From positions 682,001 through 746,000 of the forward strand of contig NZ_CP109430.1 of the NCBI RefSeq assembly GCF_036250735.1: 64,000 nt of DNA. The letters run 5' to 3'. The notes beneath the pieces are model-generated. The model searched no databases and was not told the DNA's origin. It worked only from the letters and a program-made list of their open reading frames with translations. Source of the DNA: Streptosporangium sp. NBC_01495. GTDB taxonomy: Bacteria > Actinomycetota > Actinomycetes > Streptosporangiales > Streptosporangiaceae. This document shows, one piece after another, positions 8,507 to 17,636 of the stretch; position 1 is the first letter of the stretch, and every line of letters begins with the position of its first letter. A program made the translations under genes and the position numbers.

Positions 8507-9673
8507 CTACCGTCGCGCGGCGGGTTCCGGGTCCGGCTGGAAGCCCCGGGCGAGGAACACGATCAGGGCCACCAGGACGGCGGCGGGCACGAACGCCACC
8601 CGGACGCTCACCGTGTCGTTGAGCGTCCCGACCACGGCCGCGCCGACGAGGAAGCCGACGTAGTTGAACATGTTGACCCGCGCGATCGCGGTCTCCGCCC
8701 CGGCACCCAGCCGGCCCGCGGCCGAGAACGACTGCGGGGCGATGACGGACAGGCCGATGCCGATCAGGCCGAACGACACGACGGCCACCGCGACGCCGGG
8801 CGCGACGACGACTCCCAGCGTGCCCACCGCCGCGATCACCGCGCCCACCCGGACCACCGGCGCCGGTCCGTACCTGCGGACGGCGAGGTCGCCGGGGACC
8901 CGCGCCAGGAGCATGGTCGCCTGGTAGACGAGGTAGGCGAACGGCACCAGCCAGCCGCCCGCCGCCAGCGCCTTCTCCATGTAGACCGTGCTGTAGTTGG
9001 ATACCGCCGCGTCGCCGACGTACAGGAACGCCATCGCCAGGCAGAGCGGGATGATCGGCCGCCACGGCACCCGGGGCGCCGCGTGCGCGGCACGCTCACC
9101 GGACCTCTCCTCGTCCCGCCCGTAGAGGCGGGGAAGCATGACCGTCGAGATCACCGCGCCGATCAGCACCGGGACGGAGAAGGACCAGCCCAGTTCCACG
9201 CCGAGCGCGCTGAAGGCGGAGTTGAACCCGGCGCCCAGCATCGAGCCGACGCTCCACACGGCGTGGAAGCCGGTCAGCACGCTCATGCCGTACCGGCGCT
9301 CGACCGCGACCGCCTGCATGTTCATCGCCGCGTCCACCGCGCCGACGAACAGGCCGAACACGGCGCTGAGCGCGTACAGCCCGGCGAGCTGGTCGTTCCA
9401 GCCCGACAGGACCACGGCGGCGCAGACGCCGACCTGGGAGATCCGCAGGACCGGGGCGCTGCCGTACCGGCTCGCCAGGAGCCCCGCGACGGCGCTGCCG
9501 ACCCCGGCGATCACCGGCACGAGCAGCAGGACCAGGGTGAGGTCGCCGTCGCTCAGCCCGAACCTGTGCTGGAGGTCGATCACGTGGGTGAGCAGGGTGG
9601 CGAAACAGATTCCCTGGACGAAGAACGCGGCCCAGGTCGCCACCCGCGCCTGCCTGTCACGTGGGGTCGGCAT
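8507..9673 (-). CDS. MFS transporter
   Basis: 388 aa with about twelve hydrophobic segments and the MFS-like loop ASRYGSAPVLRIS after helix 2. I chose the ATG at 9673 because GGAGG lies six bases upstream; the longer frame from 9706 adds eleven Pro-rich residues and has no ribosome site. It resembles the FucP/YbjJ-like MFS branch in general features (two six-helix halves, second-half loop VRRYGPAPVVRVG). It is convergent with the inositol operon and not obviously coupled to it, so an inositol uptake role is only a guess. Confidence 0.8.
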   Translation of the reverse strand: MPTPRDRQARVATWAAFFVQGICFATLLTHVIDLQHRFGLSDGDLTLVLLLVPVIAGVGSAVAGLLASRYGSAPVLRISQVGVCAAVVLSGWNDQLAGLYALSAVFGLFVGAVDAAMNMQAVAVERRYGMSVLTGFHAVWSVGSMLGAGFNSAFSALGVELGWSFSVPVLIGAVISTVMLPRLYGRDEERSGERAAHAAPRVPWRPIIPLCLAMAFLYVGDAAVSNYSTVYMEKALAAGGWLVPFAYLVYQATMLLARVPGDLAVRRYGPAPVVRVGAVIAAVGTLGVVVAPGVAVAVVSFGLIGIGLSVIAPQSFSAAGRLGAGAETAIARVNMFNYVGFLVGAAVVGTLNDTVSVRVAFVPAAVLVALIVFLARGFQPDPEPAARR

Positions 9674-9826
9674 GACGACCTCCGGGGGAACATGAGGGGG
9701 ATTCAAGTTCCCGTCAGGCTAGGGGCGCCGTACCCGGCGGTCAATGGCCTGCGGTGTTCCGCCCGGGACGTGAGAGGTCCCGGCCGGTTTCGCGTATCCG
9801 CCGTCCGGGACATTCGAGAACGGTCT

Positions 9827-10303
9827 CTATGAGTCGTCGGCGTCGTTCGACTCTCCCCACACCGGCAGGCTCGTGTCGGGGGCGGGAAGGGCGGAGAGGA
9901 TCGCGGCGATGCTGTCCCAGTCGGCGGTCTCGACCGTGTGGACCATCAGGAGGATGAGCGCGGGGATGTCCTCGTGGGCCTTCAGCAGCACGTCCGTGCC
10001 CTGTATGGCCTGGCTGGAGACGGCCTCGTACCCCGTGCCGCCGCCCACCCCCTTGAAGAACTTCGTCGCCTCCTCGCCGCTGCCCCAGAAGTTCCCGATG
10101 GCGTTCAGCTCCGTGGCCGCCTGCCTGACGGCGTCGGAGAGTTCGATCCTCTCGGTGTCGAAGGCGTCCGCGGCGGACCGGAGGTGGGCCGGGACGATCT
10201 CCAGGGACGGGCGAGGCGTCACGCCCGTGACGTCGTACGAGCGGGAACCGCCGGAGGGCGCGGCCGTGGGGTCCGCCGGGTCGGGTAGGGACATATCTGG
10301 CAT
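9827..10303 (-). CDS. WXG100-like small protein
   Basis: 158 aa. A helical region near residues 36-130 (EIVPAHLRSAADAFDTERIELSDA) is followed by FWGSGEEATKFFKG, which sits where WXG100 proteins carry their W-x-G turn (here WGSG). The family comprises small helical-hairpin proteins, often type VII secretion targets in actinomycetes. The tail is acidic (WGESNDADDS). Start candidates are ATG 10303 and ATG 10294, with a GAGGG just upstream. It lies last in a three-gene minus-strand set after a larger WXG100-like protein and a YbaB homologue. No ESX ATPase is in the window. Confidence 0.6.
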   Translation of the reverse strand: MPDMSLPDPADPTAAPSGGSRSYDVTGVTPRPSLEIVPAHLRSAADAFDTERIELSDAVRQAATELNAIGNFWGSGEEATKFFKGVGGGTGYEAVSSQAIQGTDVLLKAHEDIPALILLMVHTVETADWDSIAAILSALPAPDTSLPVWGESNDADDS

Positions 10304-10316
10304 CACCCTCGACAGG

Positions 10317-11225
10317 TCAATCCGTTGGTTTTTTGTGGGCCATCGTGAAATAGAGAAGAGCCCTGCCCAGGGTCTGCTCCCAGGTGGGGGCGAGTTCCCC
10401 GCCTCTCTCCCCGTTCAGGAGGTCGTACGTGGGGCCGTAGCCGAACGAGCCCCCGGCGATCCTGCCCAGGAAGCCCTGCACCTCGGCGTTCTTGGTCATC
10501 GCGTTGACTACCGGGGTGGCCGCTTCGGACACGCCGTAGAAGGCCATCGAGGCGGTGAACTCCTTCAGCGCCTGCACCGCGTTCTCTTTGAACGAACCCG
10601 GGTCCTCGCCCCGCAGGGCGCGAACACCGGCCACCGTGGCCACGTCCCCCACGGCGAAGGACACGCTGCCGAGCGTGGCCACGGTGAGTTTGGTCAGCAC
10701 GGTCCTCGCGACGGCGTGTGCGATCAGCTTGGCGAAGATTGTCGCCTCCGCCCGCCGGATGAGGATCTTCGTCAGATGGCCGGCCGCCGCGTTCTGCCAG
10801 GGAAAGGTGGTGATGAAGACGAAGCTGGCGAAGTTCGCCCACGCCGCCGTGCGGTACGCGTGCTGCGCCGTCTCGATGATCTCGGCGTACTCCGCACACG
10901 CCTCGCTGTTCCGCCTGCAGAGGAGGGCGAGCCGTCCGGGAAAACTCGCCGCCGCGGGCTCTGTGTAGAGCTTGGAGGTCATGGCTTTCTTGAACGCCTC
11001 CACGCCCTCGCCCTCGTTCTTCTTCCACACCGCCTCGGCGGACGGGTAGGTGTTGTGCGGGCTCTGCTCGATGCGCTCGGCGAGCCGTGCCCAGACCTTG
11101 GCGGCCTGGCGGGCACCGTCCGGATCGCCGTCCGGATAGTCGACCGCGAGCATCTTGAAGACGAACGCCGCGAGGCCCAGCGTGCCCAAGCCGTAGATCG
11201 AGATACGTCCAGGACTGATGTTCAA
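10317..11225 (-). CDS. WXG100-like/CpnT N-domain-type protein of unknown function
   Basis: 302 aa. The segment VDYPDGDPDGARQAAKVWARLAERI, with the later VWKKNEGEGVEAFKKAM, resembles the N-terminal domain found in CpnT-like and polymorphic-toxin proteins of actinomycetes. The rest is helical with Ala-rich semi-hydrophobic stretches (FVFITTFPW, VARTVLTKLTVATLGSVSFAVGDVA). No toxin domain is visible at the C-terminus. The start is taken as TTG 11225 with poor ribosome-site support, so the true N-terminus is uncertain. It sits 49 bases after the YbaB gene and 13 before the small WXG-like gene. Confidence 0.55.
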   Translation of the reverse strand: MNISPGRISIYGLGTLGLAAFVFKMLAVDYPDGDPDGARQAAKVWARLAERIEQSPHNTYPSAEAVWKKNEGEGVEAFKKAMTSKLYTEPAAASFPGRLALLCRRNSEACAEYAEIIETAQHAYRTAAWANFASFVFITTFPWQNAAAGHLTKILIRRAEATIFAKLIAHAVARTVLTKLTVATLGSVSFAVGDVATVAGVRALRGEDPGSFKENAVQALKEFTASMAFYGVSEAATPVVNAMTKNAEVQGFLGRIAGGSFGYGPTYDLLNGERGGELAPTWEQTLGRALLYFTMAHKKPTD

Positions 11226-11274
11226 CGGAAGACGCCCTGTGGCCGGTCACCCGGGCAGGAAGGCCGTACCACGC

Positions 11275-11637
11275 TCACCGCCTGCCCTGGGGCGGCAGGA
11301 CGGTTTCGAGCAGGGTGTCGGCGACGAAGGGATTCACCAGTTCCCTCGCCCGTTCCCCGGCGTCGCGGGCCGCCTCGTCGGCCGCCTGGAGGATGGCCTC
11401 GGCCAGTTCGCCCGAGCCGAGCCGCATGGCGCGAGGGTCGATCGTGAGGCTGATGAGCGCGCCCGTCAGCGACGCCTCGGCGGTGACGCGTCCCTGCGCC
11501 GCCTCGCCTCGACCGCGGACCTCGGAGATATGTTCCTGAAGTTCCTCAAGCCCCGTGACCTCTTGGCGGAACTGCTCCAGCAGCCTGTTGAGCTCCTCGT
11601 CGCCACTGCCGCCGAGCATTTCGATGGGTGATCTCAC
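11275..11637 (-). CDS. YbaB/EbfC-family DNA-binding protein
   Basis: 120 aa. The family is a small dimeric nucleoid-associated protein with a helix-strand-helix core. Here the first helix is Glu/Gln-rich (ELNRLLEQFRQEVTGLEELQEHI), the middle reads GRVTAEASLTGALISLTIDPRAM and the final helix covers EAILQAADEAARDAGERARELV. The GTG at 11637 is supported by AGGAG six bases upstream. In actinomycetes such orphan YbaB genes often precede WXG100-like genes, as here. The housekeeping ebfC is normally beside dnaX and recR, so this is a paralogue. Confidence 0.75.
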   Translation of the reverse strand: MRSPIEMLGGSGDEELNRLLEQFRQEVTGLEELQEHISEVRGRGEAAQGRVTAEASLTGALISLTIDPRAMRLGSGELAEAILQAADEAARDAGERARELVNPFVADTLLETVLPPQGRR

Positions 11638-11950
11638 AGCGCTCCTGGACGTCGGGGTGGTCGAGTGCCTGGGGTGATCCGGCGGTCACCCGCGATGTGG
11701 CGGGTCGGCCGGTCGCCAGGGGCCTGTCCCGCCGCCCGAGCGACGAGGCGCCCCCGGCTGTCGCCCGACCAACGTAGATCACAGAGATGGCACATAGCAA
11801 CTCAACCGATAGGAATACTGGGTTTTCCGGTCAGGGATCTGGACGATCCGCATCGGCTTACCGGATGCCTGCCGTGTCAGGCGGCCGGGGCGCGGTTCAC
11901 CGGTCGGCCGGAGACGCTCCTGACGGCCCCGCAGGGATTAGGGTCAAGGG
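11638..11950. other. intergenic region between divergent genes
   Basis: This 313-base gap lies between the starts of the YbaB cluster (minus) and the DUF1707 gene (plus). It is less GC-rich around 11780-11830, where promoters of both directions are expected. I see no convincing -35/-10 pair, RNA gene or repeat. Confidence 0.5.
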
Positions 11951-12553
11951 GTGGAGAGTCCCAGCCCGCCCGCGAACCGCCGTCACCACCGTGAGCCCGG
12001 TCCCGCCGACCTACGGGCGGGCGACGCCGACCGTGAACGCGTGGCCGCCGCGCTGGGTGACGCGCTCGCCGACGGGCGCCTCGACCACGCGGAGCACGAC
12101 GAGCGCACCGACGCGCTCTACGGCGCCCGTACGCTCGGGGAGCTCTCCGCGCTCACCGCGGACCTGCTCCCGCCCGAGGAACAGCCACTCCGCACCGACG
12201 TCCGCCCGGTGGCGGCGTTCTTCGGCTCCGAGGAGCGCTCCGGCCGCTGGGTCGTGCCGACCCGGTTCACGGCCACCGCGATCTGCGCCAACGTCAAACT
12301 CGACCTGCGCGACGCGCTGCTCCAGTCCAGCCACGTCACCCTGCACGTCACCGTGATGGGCGGCACCCTCACCCTGATCGTCCCGGAGGGCGTGCGGATC
12401 GAGATGCCCGCCTCGGCGTTCATGGGGGGCAAGAAGAACCAGGTTCCGGCCTCGCCCGACGGGCCGGTCATCGAGATCACCGGCCTCGTCACGCTTGGGA
12501 GCATCGTGGCCAAGTCTCCCAAGCGTCCCCGCCGCTCCTGGTTCCGCCGCTGA
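11951..12553 (+). CDS. DUF1707 domain protein with C-terminal LiaF-like beta domain
   Basis: 200 aa. The DUF1707 (SHOCT-like) domain covers about residues 20-75 (LRAGDADRERVAAALGDALADGRLDHAEHDER). The C-terminal half is a beta-rich domain (ATAICANVKLDLRDALLQ, MGGTLTLIVPEGVRIEM) of the type found in cell-wall-stress proteins such as LiaF/YvqF. There is no membrane helix, so it is cytoplasmic or peripheral. The start is GTG 11951 with a weak AAGGG upstream; a leaderless message is possible. It is not in an operon. Confidence 0.75.
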   Translation: MESPSPPANRRHHREPGPADLRAGDADRERVAAALGDALADGRLDHAEHDERTDALYGARTLGELSALTADLLPPEEQPLRTDVRPVAAFFGSEERSGRWVVPTRFTATAICANVKLDLRDALLQSSHVTLHVTVMGGTLTLIVPEGVRIEMPASAFMGGKKNQVPASPDGPVIEITGLVTLGSIVAKSPKRPRRSWFRR

Positions 12554-12610
12554 CACCGTTCCCGGGTCGGCGGCCGGCGCTGTTTCCGTGCCGCCGTCGC
12601 TCCTTCGTCA

Positions 12611-12731
12611 GGAGCCCTTCACCGAGAGCTCTTCGCCGAGGGCCCTTCACCGAGAGCTCTTCGCCGAGGGCCCCTCGCCGAGGGCCCCTCGCCGGGGGTG
12701 CTCCTCGCCGGGGGTGCTCCTCGGCTGAGGG
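12611..12731. repeat. tandem repeats with 28-, 14- and 16-base units
   Basis: Two perfect 28-base units (12615-12642, 12643-12670) are followed by two 14-base half-units and then two 16-base units (GGGGGTGCTCCTCGCC and a variant). The array occupies the gap between the convergent DUF1707 and glpX genes. Unlike the repeats inside coding frames here, its unit lengths are not multiples of three. Confidence 0.85.
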
Positions 12732-12754
12732 CGCCCGGCTCCGGCGTCCGTCTC

Positions 12755-13789
12755 TCAGCTGGCGCTGTCGAAGTTGATCGCGCTGTAGGCCCGCAGCTTC
12801 CAGAGCTGGTGCTCGCTCTCGATCTTCCGTATCGTCCCCGAACGGCCGCGCATGACCAGGGAGTTGGTGATGGCCGCCCCCGCGCGGTAGCGGACGCCCT
12901 GCATCAGCTCGCCGTCGGTGATCCCGGTGGCCGCGAAGAACACGTCGTCGGACCTGACCAGGTCGTCGGTGCTCAGCGTGGCGTCGAGGTCGAGGCCCGC
13001 GTCCAGCGCCCGGCGGCGCTCGGCGTCGTCCTGCGGCCAGAGCCTGCCCTGGATGACGCCGCCCAGGCACTTGAGCGCGCACGCGGCGATGATGCCCTCC
13101 GGGGTGCCGCCGATGCCGAGCATCAGGTCGACGCCGGTGCCCACCCGGGCCGCCATGATCGCACCGGCCACGTCGCCGTCGGTGATGAGCCTGATCCGGG
13201 CGCCGGCCTCCCGGATCTCCCGGATGATCTTTTCGTGGCGGGGCCGGTCGAGGACGACCACGGTCACGTCCGACGGCACGCCGCCCTTGGCGCGGGCCAC
13301 CGCGGCGATGTTGTCGGCCACCGGCGCGTTGATGTCGACCGACGAGGCGGCCTCGGGGCCGGTGACCAGCTTGTCCATGTAGAAGACGGCCGACGGGTCG
13401 TACATCGAGCCGCGCTCGCTGACCGCGATCACCGAGATGCCGTTGGGCATGCCGAGCGCGGTGAGCCGGGTGCCGTCGATCGGGTCCACGGCCACGTCAC
13501 ACGCCGCGCCGCTGCCGTCGCCCACGTGCTCGCCGTTGTAGAGCATCGGCGCGTTGTCCTTCTCGCCCTCGCCGATCACCACCACGCCGCTCATGGACAC
13601 CGTGTTGATCAGCTGGCGCATGGCGTTCACCGCGGCGCCGTCGGCGCCGTTCTTGTCACCTCGCCCGACCCAGCGGGCACCGGCCATCGCGGCCGCCTCC
13701 GTGACCCGGACCAGTTCCAGAGCGAGGTTGCGATCGGGTGCGTGCTCTCCCGCGGCGAGGGCGTCGGGAACGGACGTCTCATCGGACAT
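12755..13789 (-). CDS. glpX: class II fructose-1,6-bisphosphatase
   Basis: 344 aa. It hydrolyses fructose-1,6-bisphosphate to fructose-6-phosphate in gluconeogenesis. The Li-sensitive phosphatase metal motifs are clear: [14 protein letters not shown] and [24 protein letters not shown] and GRLWPQDD are typical GlpX segments. The ATG at 13789 has a GGGG-containing ribosome site upstream. It is divergent from the TetR gene with 73 bases between starts. In most actinomycetes it is the sole FBPase and likely essential for growth on acetate or fatty acids. Confidence 0.95.
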   Translation of the reverse strand: MSDETSVPDALAAGEHAPDRNLALELVRVTEAAAMAGARWVGRGDKNGADGAAVNAMRQLINTVSMSGVVVIGEGEKDNAPMLYNGEHVGDGSGAACDVAVDPIDGTRLTALGMPNGISVIAVSERGSMYDPSAVFYMDKLVTGPEAASSVDINAPVADNIAAVARAKGGVPSDVTVVVLDRPRHEKIIREIREAGARIRLITDGDVAGAIMAARVGTGVDLMLGIGGTPEGIIAACALKCLGGVIQGRLWPQDDAERRRALDAGLDLDATLSTDDLVRSDDVFFAATGITDGELMQGVRYRAGAAITNSLVMRGRSGTIRKIESEHQLWKLRAYSAINFDSAS

Positions 13790-13862
13790 GGTGGGAAACC
13801 CCTCTCGTGGTTAATGCAACGATCGTAGTTGGCCCCCCTCTGACCGGTCGGCGGAGGATAAT

Positions 13863-14477
13863 GTGCCCACCATGAGCAGCGACACGGAACGACTGGTGAA
13901 AGGCGTGGGTGCGCGGACCTCCGAACGAGGTGCCGCCACGCGCGTCGCGCTCCTGTCCGCCGCGAGGGAGATCTTCGTCACGAGCGGTTTCGCCGAAACC
14001 GGGGTCACCGACGTGGTCGCCCGCGCGGGAGCCAGTGTCGGAAGTCTTTACCATCATTTTTCCGGCAAAGCCGACCTTTACCTCACGCTTTTCGAGGAGT
14101 TCCAGACCCGTCAGACCCAGCGGACCAAGCAGGCGGTCCAGGATGCCAGGGCGGAGGGTGAGGGCGACCCGATGCGGCTGTTCATCGCCGGGGCCCGCGC
14201 CTACCTGGAGGGCTGCCTGGCCGAGCGGGAGATCTCCGCGCTGTTCCTGCGCGGAGACGGGCCGCCGGGGTTCGAGGTCATCATGCGCGACCGGCTCCGG
14301 CAGTGGGCCAAGCGCAACGCCGCCCTGTTCGAGGGCGACGAGGGAGCACTGGTCGTGGTCCTCACCGGCGCGCTCGCCGCCGCGGTCTCCGAGGTCGCCC
14401 TGTCCGACGACGAGGACGCCTCACGGGCTCTCGCCGAGGACGTGCTGACCATCATCGCCCAGATCCGCCGCCCCTGA
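13863..14477 (+). CDS. TetR-family regulator
   Basis: 204 aa. The N-terminal TetR HTH is at about residues 20-66 (RVALLSAAREIFVTSGFAETGVTDVVARAGASVGSLYHHF in order). The ligand domain has ALFLRGDGPPGFEVIMRD. GTG 13863 has GGAGG five bases upstream; ATG 13872 is possible but too far from it. It shares a short divergent promoter region with glpX, but no operator palindrome was identified there and regulation of glpX is not implied. The ligand is unknown. Confidence 0.85.
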   Translation: MPTMSSDTERLVKGVGARTSERGAATRVALLSAAREIFVTSGFAETGVTDVVARAGASVGSLYHHFSGKADLYLTLFEEFQTRQTQRTKQAVQDARAEGEGDPMRLFIAGARAYLEGCLAEREISALFLRGDGPPGFEVIMRDRLRQWAKRNAALFEGDEGALVVVLTGALAAAVSEVALSDDEDASRALAEDVLTIIAQIRRP

Positions 14478-14503
14478 GGACGGACCGCCCTCCCGAACGG
14501 ATA

Positions 14504-15049
14504 GTGTCGACAGTCGTGCAAAGGTTCACTCAGGGCTTCTACGGCTATGTGGTCGCGATGGCGGTCTGTCTGGGCGCTGTCGGCCTGTTCCTGCTGATCA
14601 CGCCGCAGAGCAGGACCGAGCACATCCCCAGGGTCGACTACTCGATCGCCCTCGCCGACCTGCGCCGTACGGCGCCCTTTCAGCTGTGGGCGCCCGAGCC
14701 CGTCGCCGCCGGATGGGTCCCGAACAGCTCCAGGAACACGAACGCCAACGGCGTCACGACCTGGAGGCTCGGCTTCGCCACCGCCAAGCGCTTCCACGCG
14801 ATGCTCGCCCAGAGCGACGAGAAGCCCGCGGCCGAGTTCGCCAACCGGCTCTCCAACACCTCCACGGTCACCGGCACCGTCCAGATCAACGGCGTGACCT
14901 GGGAGCAGCGCCTCCGCGAGGACAAGGACCAGCGTTCCCTCGTACGCTTCCTGCCGGACGTCACGATCGTCGTCACCGGCACCGCCCCGTGGGACGAGCT
15001 GTCCACCCTGGCCGGGTCCCTCAAGCAGCAGCCGAAAAACACCTCCTGA
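14504..15049 (+). CDS. DUF4245 membrane-anchored protein
   Basis: About 181 aa with one N-terminal membrane helix (YGYVVAMAVCLGAVGLFLLIT) followed by an extracytoplasmic domain (APEPVAAGWVPNSSR, TTWRLGFAT, WEQRLREDKDQRSLVR, VVTGTAPWDELSTLAGSL). This is the DUF4245 pattern, a gene that lies beside glpX and xseAB in many actinomycetes. Candidate starts are GTG 14504 and GTG 14516, neither with a strong ribosome site; the frame is open further upstream into the TetR gene. Function unknown. Confidence 0.8.
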   Translation: MSTVVQRFTQGFYGYVVAMAVCLGAVGLFLLITPQSRTEHIPRVDYSIALADLRRTAPFQLWAPEPVAAGWVPNSSRNTNANGVTTWRLGFATAKRFHAMLAQSDEKPAAEFANRLSNTSTVTGTVQINGVTWEQRLREDKDQRSLVRFLPDVTIVVTGTAPWDELSTLAGSLKQQPKNTS

Positions 15050-15377
15050 CGTCCGCCGTTCGGGCCTCGAGGTGGGGTGCCGCCTTCCCGCCAGCCGTTC
15101 GTGCTTCGGGCGGGTGCCGTTTTCCCCGTGCGCCCGTTCGGGCTTCGGGTGAGTGCCGCCCGTGCGCCCGTTCGTGCCTCGGGTGGGTGCCCGCTTTCCC
15201 GTGCGCCTGTTCGGGCCTCGGGTGGGATGACGCCTCCCCGTGCGGCGCGCAAGGCACGTCCCGGTCTTGACCGCGCCCGGCCTGTCCGCCTGTCCGCCTG
15301 TCCGGCGGTCAGGGGGTCAGGGGGTCAGGGGGTCGATCGCGGGATGGCGCCGACCCGGAGTGCCTGGGCCGGGCCGC
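15050..15377. repeat. gene-free gap with degenerate tandem repeats
   Basis: From about 15056 to 15245 a motif of the form GCCCGTTCGGGCCTCGGGTG recurs about five times at roughly 40-50 base spacing, with substitutions. At 15288-15330 two shorter runs follow, CTGTCCGC repeats and three copies of AGGGGGTC. The gap lies between convergent genes (DUF4245 and xseB). The half-palindromic core (CCCGTTCGGG) could form hairpins. Confidence 0.75.
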
Positions 15378-15608
15378 TCAGAAGGGGGCGTCTCCGGCAG
15401 GGTCGGGTTGCCGCCGCTGCGCCATGGCCGCCGCGAGCTTCACCCTGGCCCCCTGGAGCCACTCCTCGCAGACCGCGGCCAGCTTCTCGCCGCGCTCCCA
15501 GAGCTCGATCGACTGTTCCAGCGTGAGCCCGCCCGCCTCAAGGCTGCGGACCACCTCGGTCAGCTCCTCGCGCGCCTGCTCGTACGACGGTGTCTTCTCA
15601 TCGGCCAC
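15378..15608 (-). CDS. xseB: exodeoxyribonuclease VII small subunit
   Basis: 76 aa, the usual size. It forms the small helical subunit that packs on XseA. The conserved pattern SYEQAREELTEVVRSLEAGGLTLEQSIELWERGEKL is complete. GTG 15608 (ADEKTPSYEQ) is chosen over 15617, because an AAGGTGGGG sequence then lies at a usable distance. Normally it directly follows xseA; here a plus-strand GNAT gene sits between them. Confidence 0.92.
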   Translation of the reverse strand: MADEKTPSYEQAREELTEVVRSLEAGGLTLEQSIELWERGEKLAAVCEEWLQGARVKLAAAMAQRRQPDPAGDAPF

Positions 15609-15952
15609 GCACCCCACCTTAGGTCGTGTCCCGGGGATCTTCAGCCGTGACGCCCACCCGGCGCGGCTCCGGCGCGGTCCCGGCCCTGTCCCGGCACGGC
15701 CTCACCGGTGACGGCCGCCCGGCGACGCCTCGCCTCGCCGTACCGTCCGTGGTTCCGTCCCCGTCCCCGTCCCCGTCCCCGGTTCCGGTTCCGCCTGTGG
15801 TTCCGGCACCGGCACACCGCCGTCCATGGTCCGGCACCGGCACATCACCGCCGGTGGTTCGCCACCGGCACACCGCGCATCCGCGACGGCGTGATCCACG
15901 GCGTGCCTCCCCCGGCCGCTTCATCGGGGCGTACAGCTGGCACAATGCCCGG
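15609..15952. repeat. gene-free gap with short CCGTCC/GGTTCC-type repeats
   Basis: Around 15748-15895 there are runs of CCGTCC and GGTTCC hexamers and repeated CCGGCACCGGCACA/TGGTTC elements. The rest of the 344-base gap between xseB and the GNAT start shows no frame with coding character. CACAAT at 15940-15945, just before the GNAT start, may be a -10 for a leaderless message. Confidence 0.65.
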
Positions 15953-16423
15953 ATGAGCGTTCGTGAGGCGACCCCGGAGGACATCCCCGAGCTGGTGCGT
16001 CTCCGTGAGATTCTGGCCGACCGGATGGCCCAGGACGGCAGCTACCCGATCGAAGAAGAGTGGCAGGGGGCCTACGCGGAGAGCCTCGAAGAGCGGCTGG
16101 GCAGCTCCGACACGGCCGTCTACGTGGTGGACGCCACCGGCGCGGGCCTGGCGGCCTGCGGGATCGGCCTCATCTTCCAGCGCTTTCCCGGCCCCTCCCT
16201 CCCCGACGGCCGCTACGGCTACGTCCAGGGCATGACCACCGACCCCCGGCACCGGCGCCGGGGTCACGGCCGGGCGATCATAGGGGCCCTCCTGGAGTGG
16301 TACCGCGGCAGCGGGGTCCGCAGGGTCGACCTGCACGCGACCTCCGACGCCGAACCCCTCTACCGGGAGTTCGGCTTCGTCGACGACGGCTATCCCTCGC
16401 TCACGTGGCGGTCTCGCTCCTGA
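15953..16423 (+). CDS. GNAT-family N-acetyltransferase
   Basis: 156 aa. The GNAT core runs from [20 protein letters not shown] through the acetyl-CoA loop [21 protein letters not shown] (Q/RxxGxG/A type) to [10 protein letters not shown]. The substrate is unknown. No ribosome site precedes the ATG, so translation may be leaderless. It lies on the strand opposite to xseA and xseB, and its last 23 bases overlap the 3' end of xseA (16401-16423). This suggests insertion into an ancestral xseA-xseB pair. Confidence 0.85.
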   Translation: MSVREATPEDIPELVRLREILADRMAQDGSYPIEEEWQGAYAESLEERLGSSDTAVYVVDATGAGLAACGIGLIFQRFPGPSLPDGRYGYVQGMTTDPRHRRRGHGRAIIGALLEWYRGSGVRRVDLHATSDAEPLYREFGFVDDGYPSLTWRSRS

Positions 16424-17609
16424 CCGTCACCCGGTCGTCGGGGAAACGCACCGTCAGCTCGTCACCGGGGGAGACCTCGCTCGCGAGCCGTACGACGTCG
16501 CCCGAGGGACGCTGCACGATCGCGTAGCCGCGCTCCAGCGTGGCGGCGGGAGACAGCGAGACCAGGCGGGCGCGCAGGTGTTCCAGCGAATCCTGGGCGC
16601 GGTCCAGGGAGGCGGTGAGGGAGCGTCTCGCCCGGTCCCTGAGCTGCTCGGCCTGCTCGGCCCTGCGTTCGACCTCGCGCACCGGGTCGGCGAGGGCGGG
16701 CCGGGAGCGGGCCGCCGCCAGCCAGGCCGTCTCGCGGTCGAGCCAGCCGCCCGCCACCCTGCGGCCCCGGTCGCGGAGCTGGCGGATCAGCGTCATCTGC
16801 TCGCCGACGTCCGGTACGACCTTCTTCGCGGCGTCCGTCGGCGTGGACGCGCGCACGTCGGCGACCAGGTCGAGCAGCGGATTGTCCTGCTCGTGGCCGA
16901 TCGCGCTGACCACGGGCGTGCGGCACGCCGCCACCGCCCGGACGAGGGCCTCGTCCGAGAAGGGCAGCAGGTCCTCCATCGACCCGCCGCCCCGCGCGAC
17001 CACGATGACGTCGACCTCGCCGTCCGCGTCGAACTTGCGCAGCGCCTCGGTGACCTCACCGACCGCGTACGGCCCCTGCACGGCCACCGGCTCGACCTTG
17101 AACCGCACGGCGGGCCAGCGGCGCCGCGAGTTCTCCAGCACGTCGCGTTCGGCGGCCGAGTCGCGACCGCAGATCAGCCCGACCGTGCCCGGCAGGAACG
17201 GCAGCCGCCGCTTCCTGTCGACACCGAAGAGCCCCTCGGACGCGAGCAACTGGCGCAGCCGCTCCAGCCGCGCCAGCAACTCGCCGACCCCGACCGGCCG
17301 CAACTCCAGCGCGGTGAACGCGAAGGAACCTTTGTTGACCCAGAAGTCGGGTTTCAGATGGGCCACGATCCTGGCGCCGTCGACCGGCCGGGGGAGGGTC
17401 GCCTCGTACACGCCGCGCGGGCAGGTGACCCGGGCCGACACGTTGGCCACCGGGTCGCGCAACGTCAGGAACACCGTGCCGCCGCGGGCGGTCAACTCGG
17501 TGATCTGCCCCTCGACCCAGACGGTGCCGAGCTTGCCGATCCAGCCGCCGACCATCTGCAACACCGTGCGAACCGGGAGGGGCTGCTCAGGGGTGGTCTT
17601 CGAGCTCAT
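16401..17609 (-). CDS. xseA: exodeoxyribonuclease VII large subunit
   Basis: 402 aa. It is the catalytic subunit of the ssDNA exonuclease. The N-terminal OB-fold ([27 protein letters not shown]) is followed by the nuclease domain with [40 protein letters not shown] and [29 protein letters not shown], and then the Arg-rich coiled coil. The C-terminus, [22 protein letters not shown], is typical. The start is ATG 17609. Its partner xseB is separated from it by the GNAT gene. Confidence 0.95.
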   Translation of the reverse strand: MSSKTTPEQPLPVRTVLQMVGGWIGKLGTVWVEGQITELTARGGTVFLTLRDPVANVSARVTCPRGVYEATLPRPVDGARIVAHLKPDFWVNKGSFAFTALELRPVGVGELLARLERLRQLLASEGLFGVDRKRRLPFLPGTVGLICGRDSAAERDVLENSRRRWPAVRFKVEPVAVQGPYAVGEVTEALRKFDADGEVDVIVVARGGGSMEDLLPFSDEALVRAVAACRTPVVSAIGHEQDNPLLDLVADVRASTPTDAAKKVVPDVGEQMTLIRQLRDRGRRVAGGWLDRETAWLAAARSRPALADPVREVERRAEQAEQLRDRARRSLTASLDRAQDSLEHLRARLVSLSPAATLERGYAIVQRPSGDVVRLASEVSPGDELTVRFPDDRVTVRSETAT

Positions 17610-17636
17610 GGCCGGGAGCCTACGCGCCGGGCGTGA

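Noticed and set aside
12611-12731. 28-base repeats as a CRISPR array
   Set aside because: The units are directly adjacent with no spacers and there are no cas genes.
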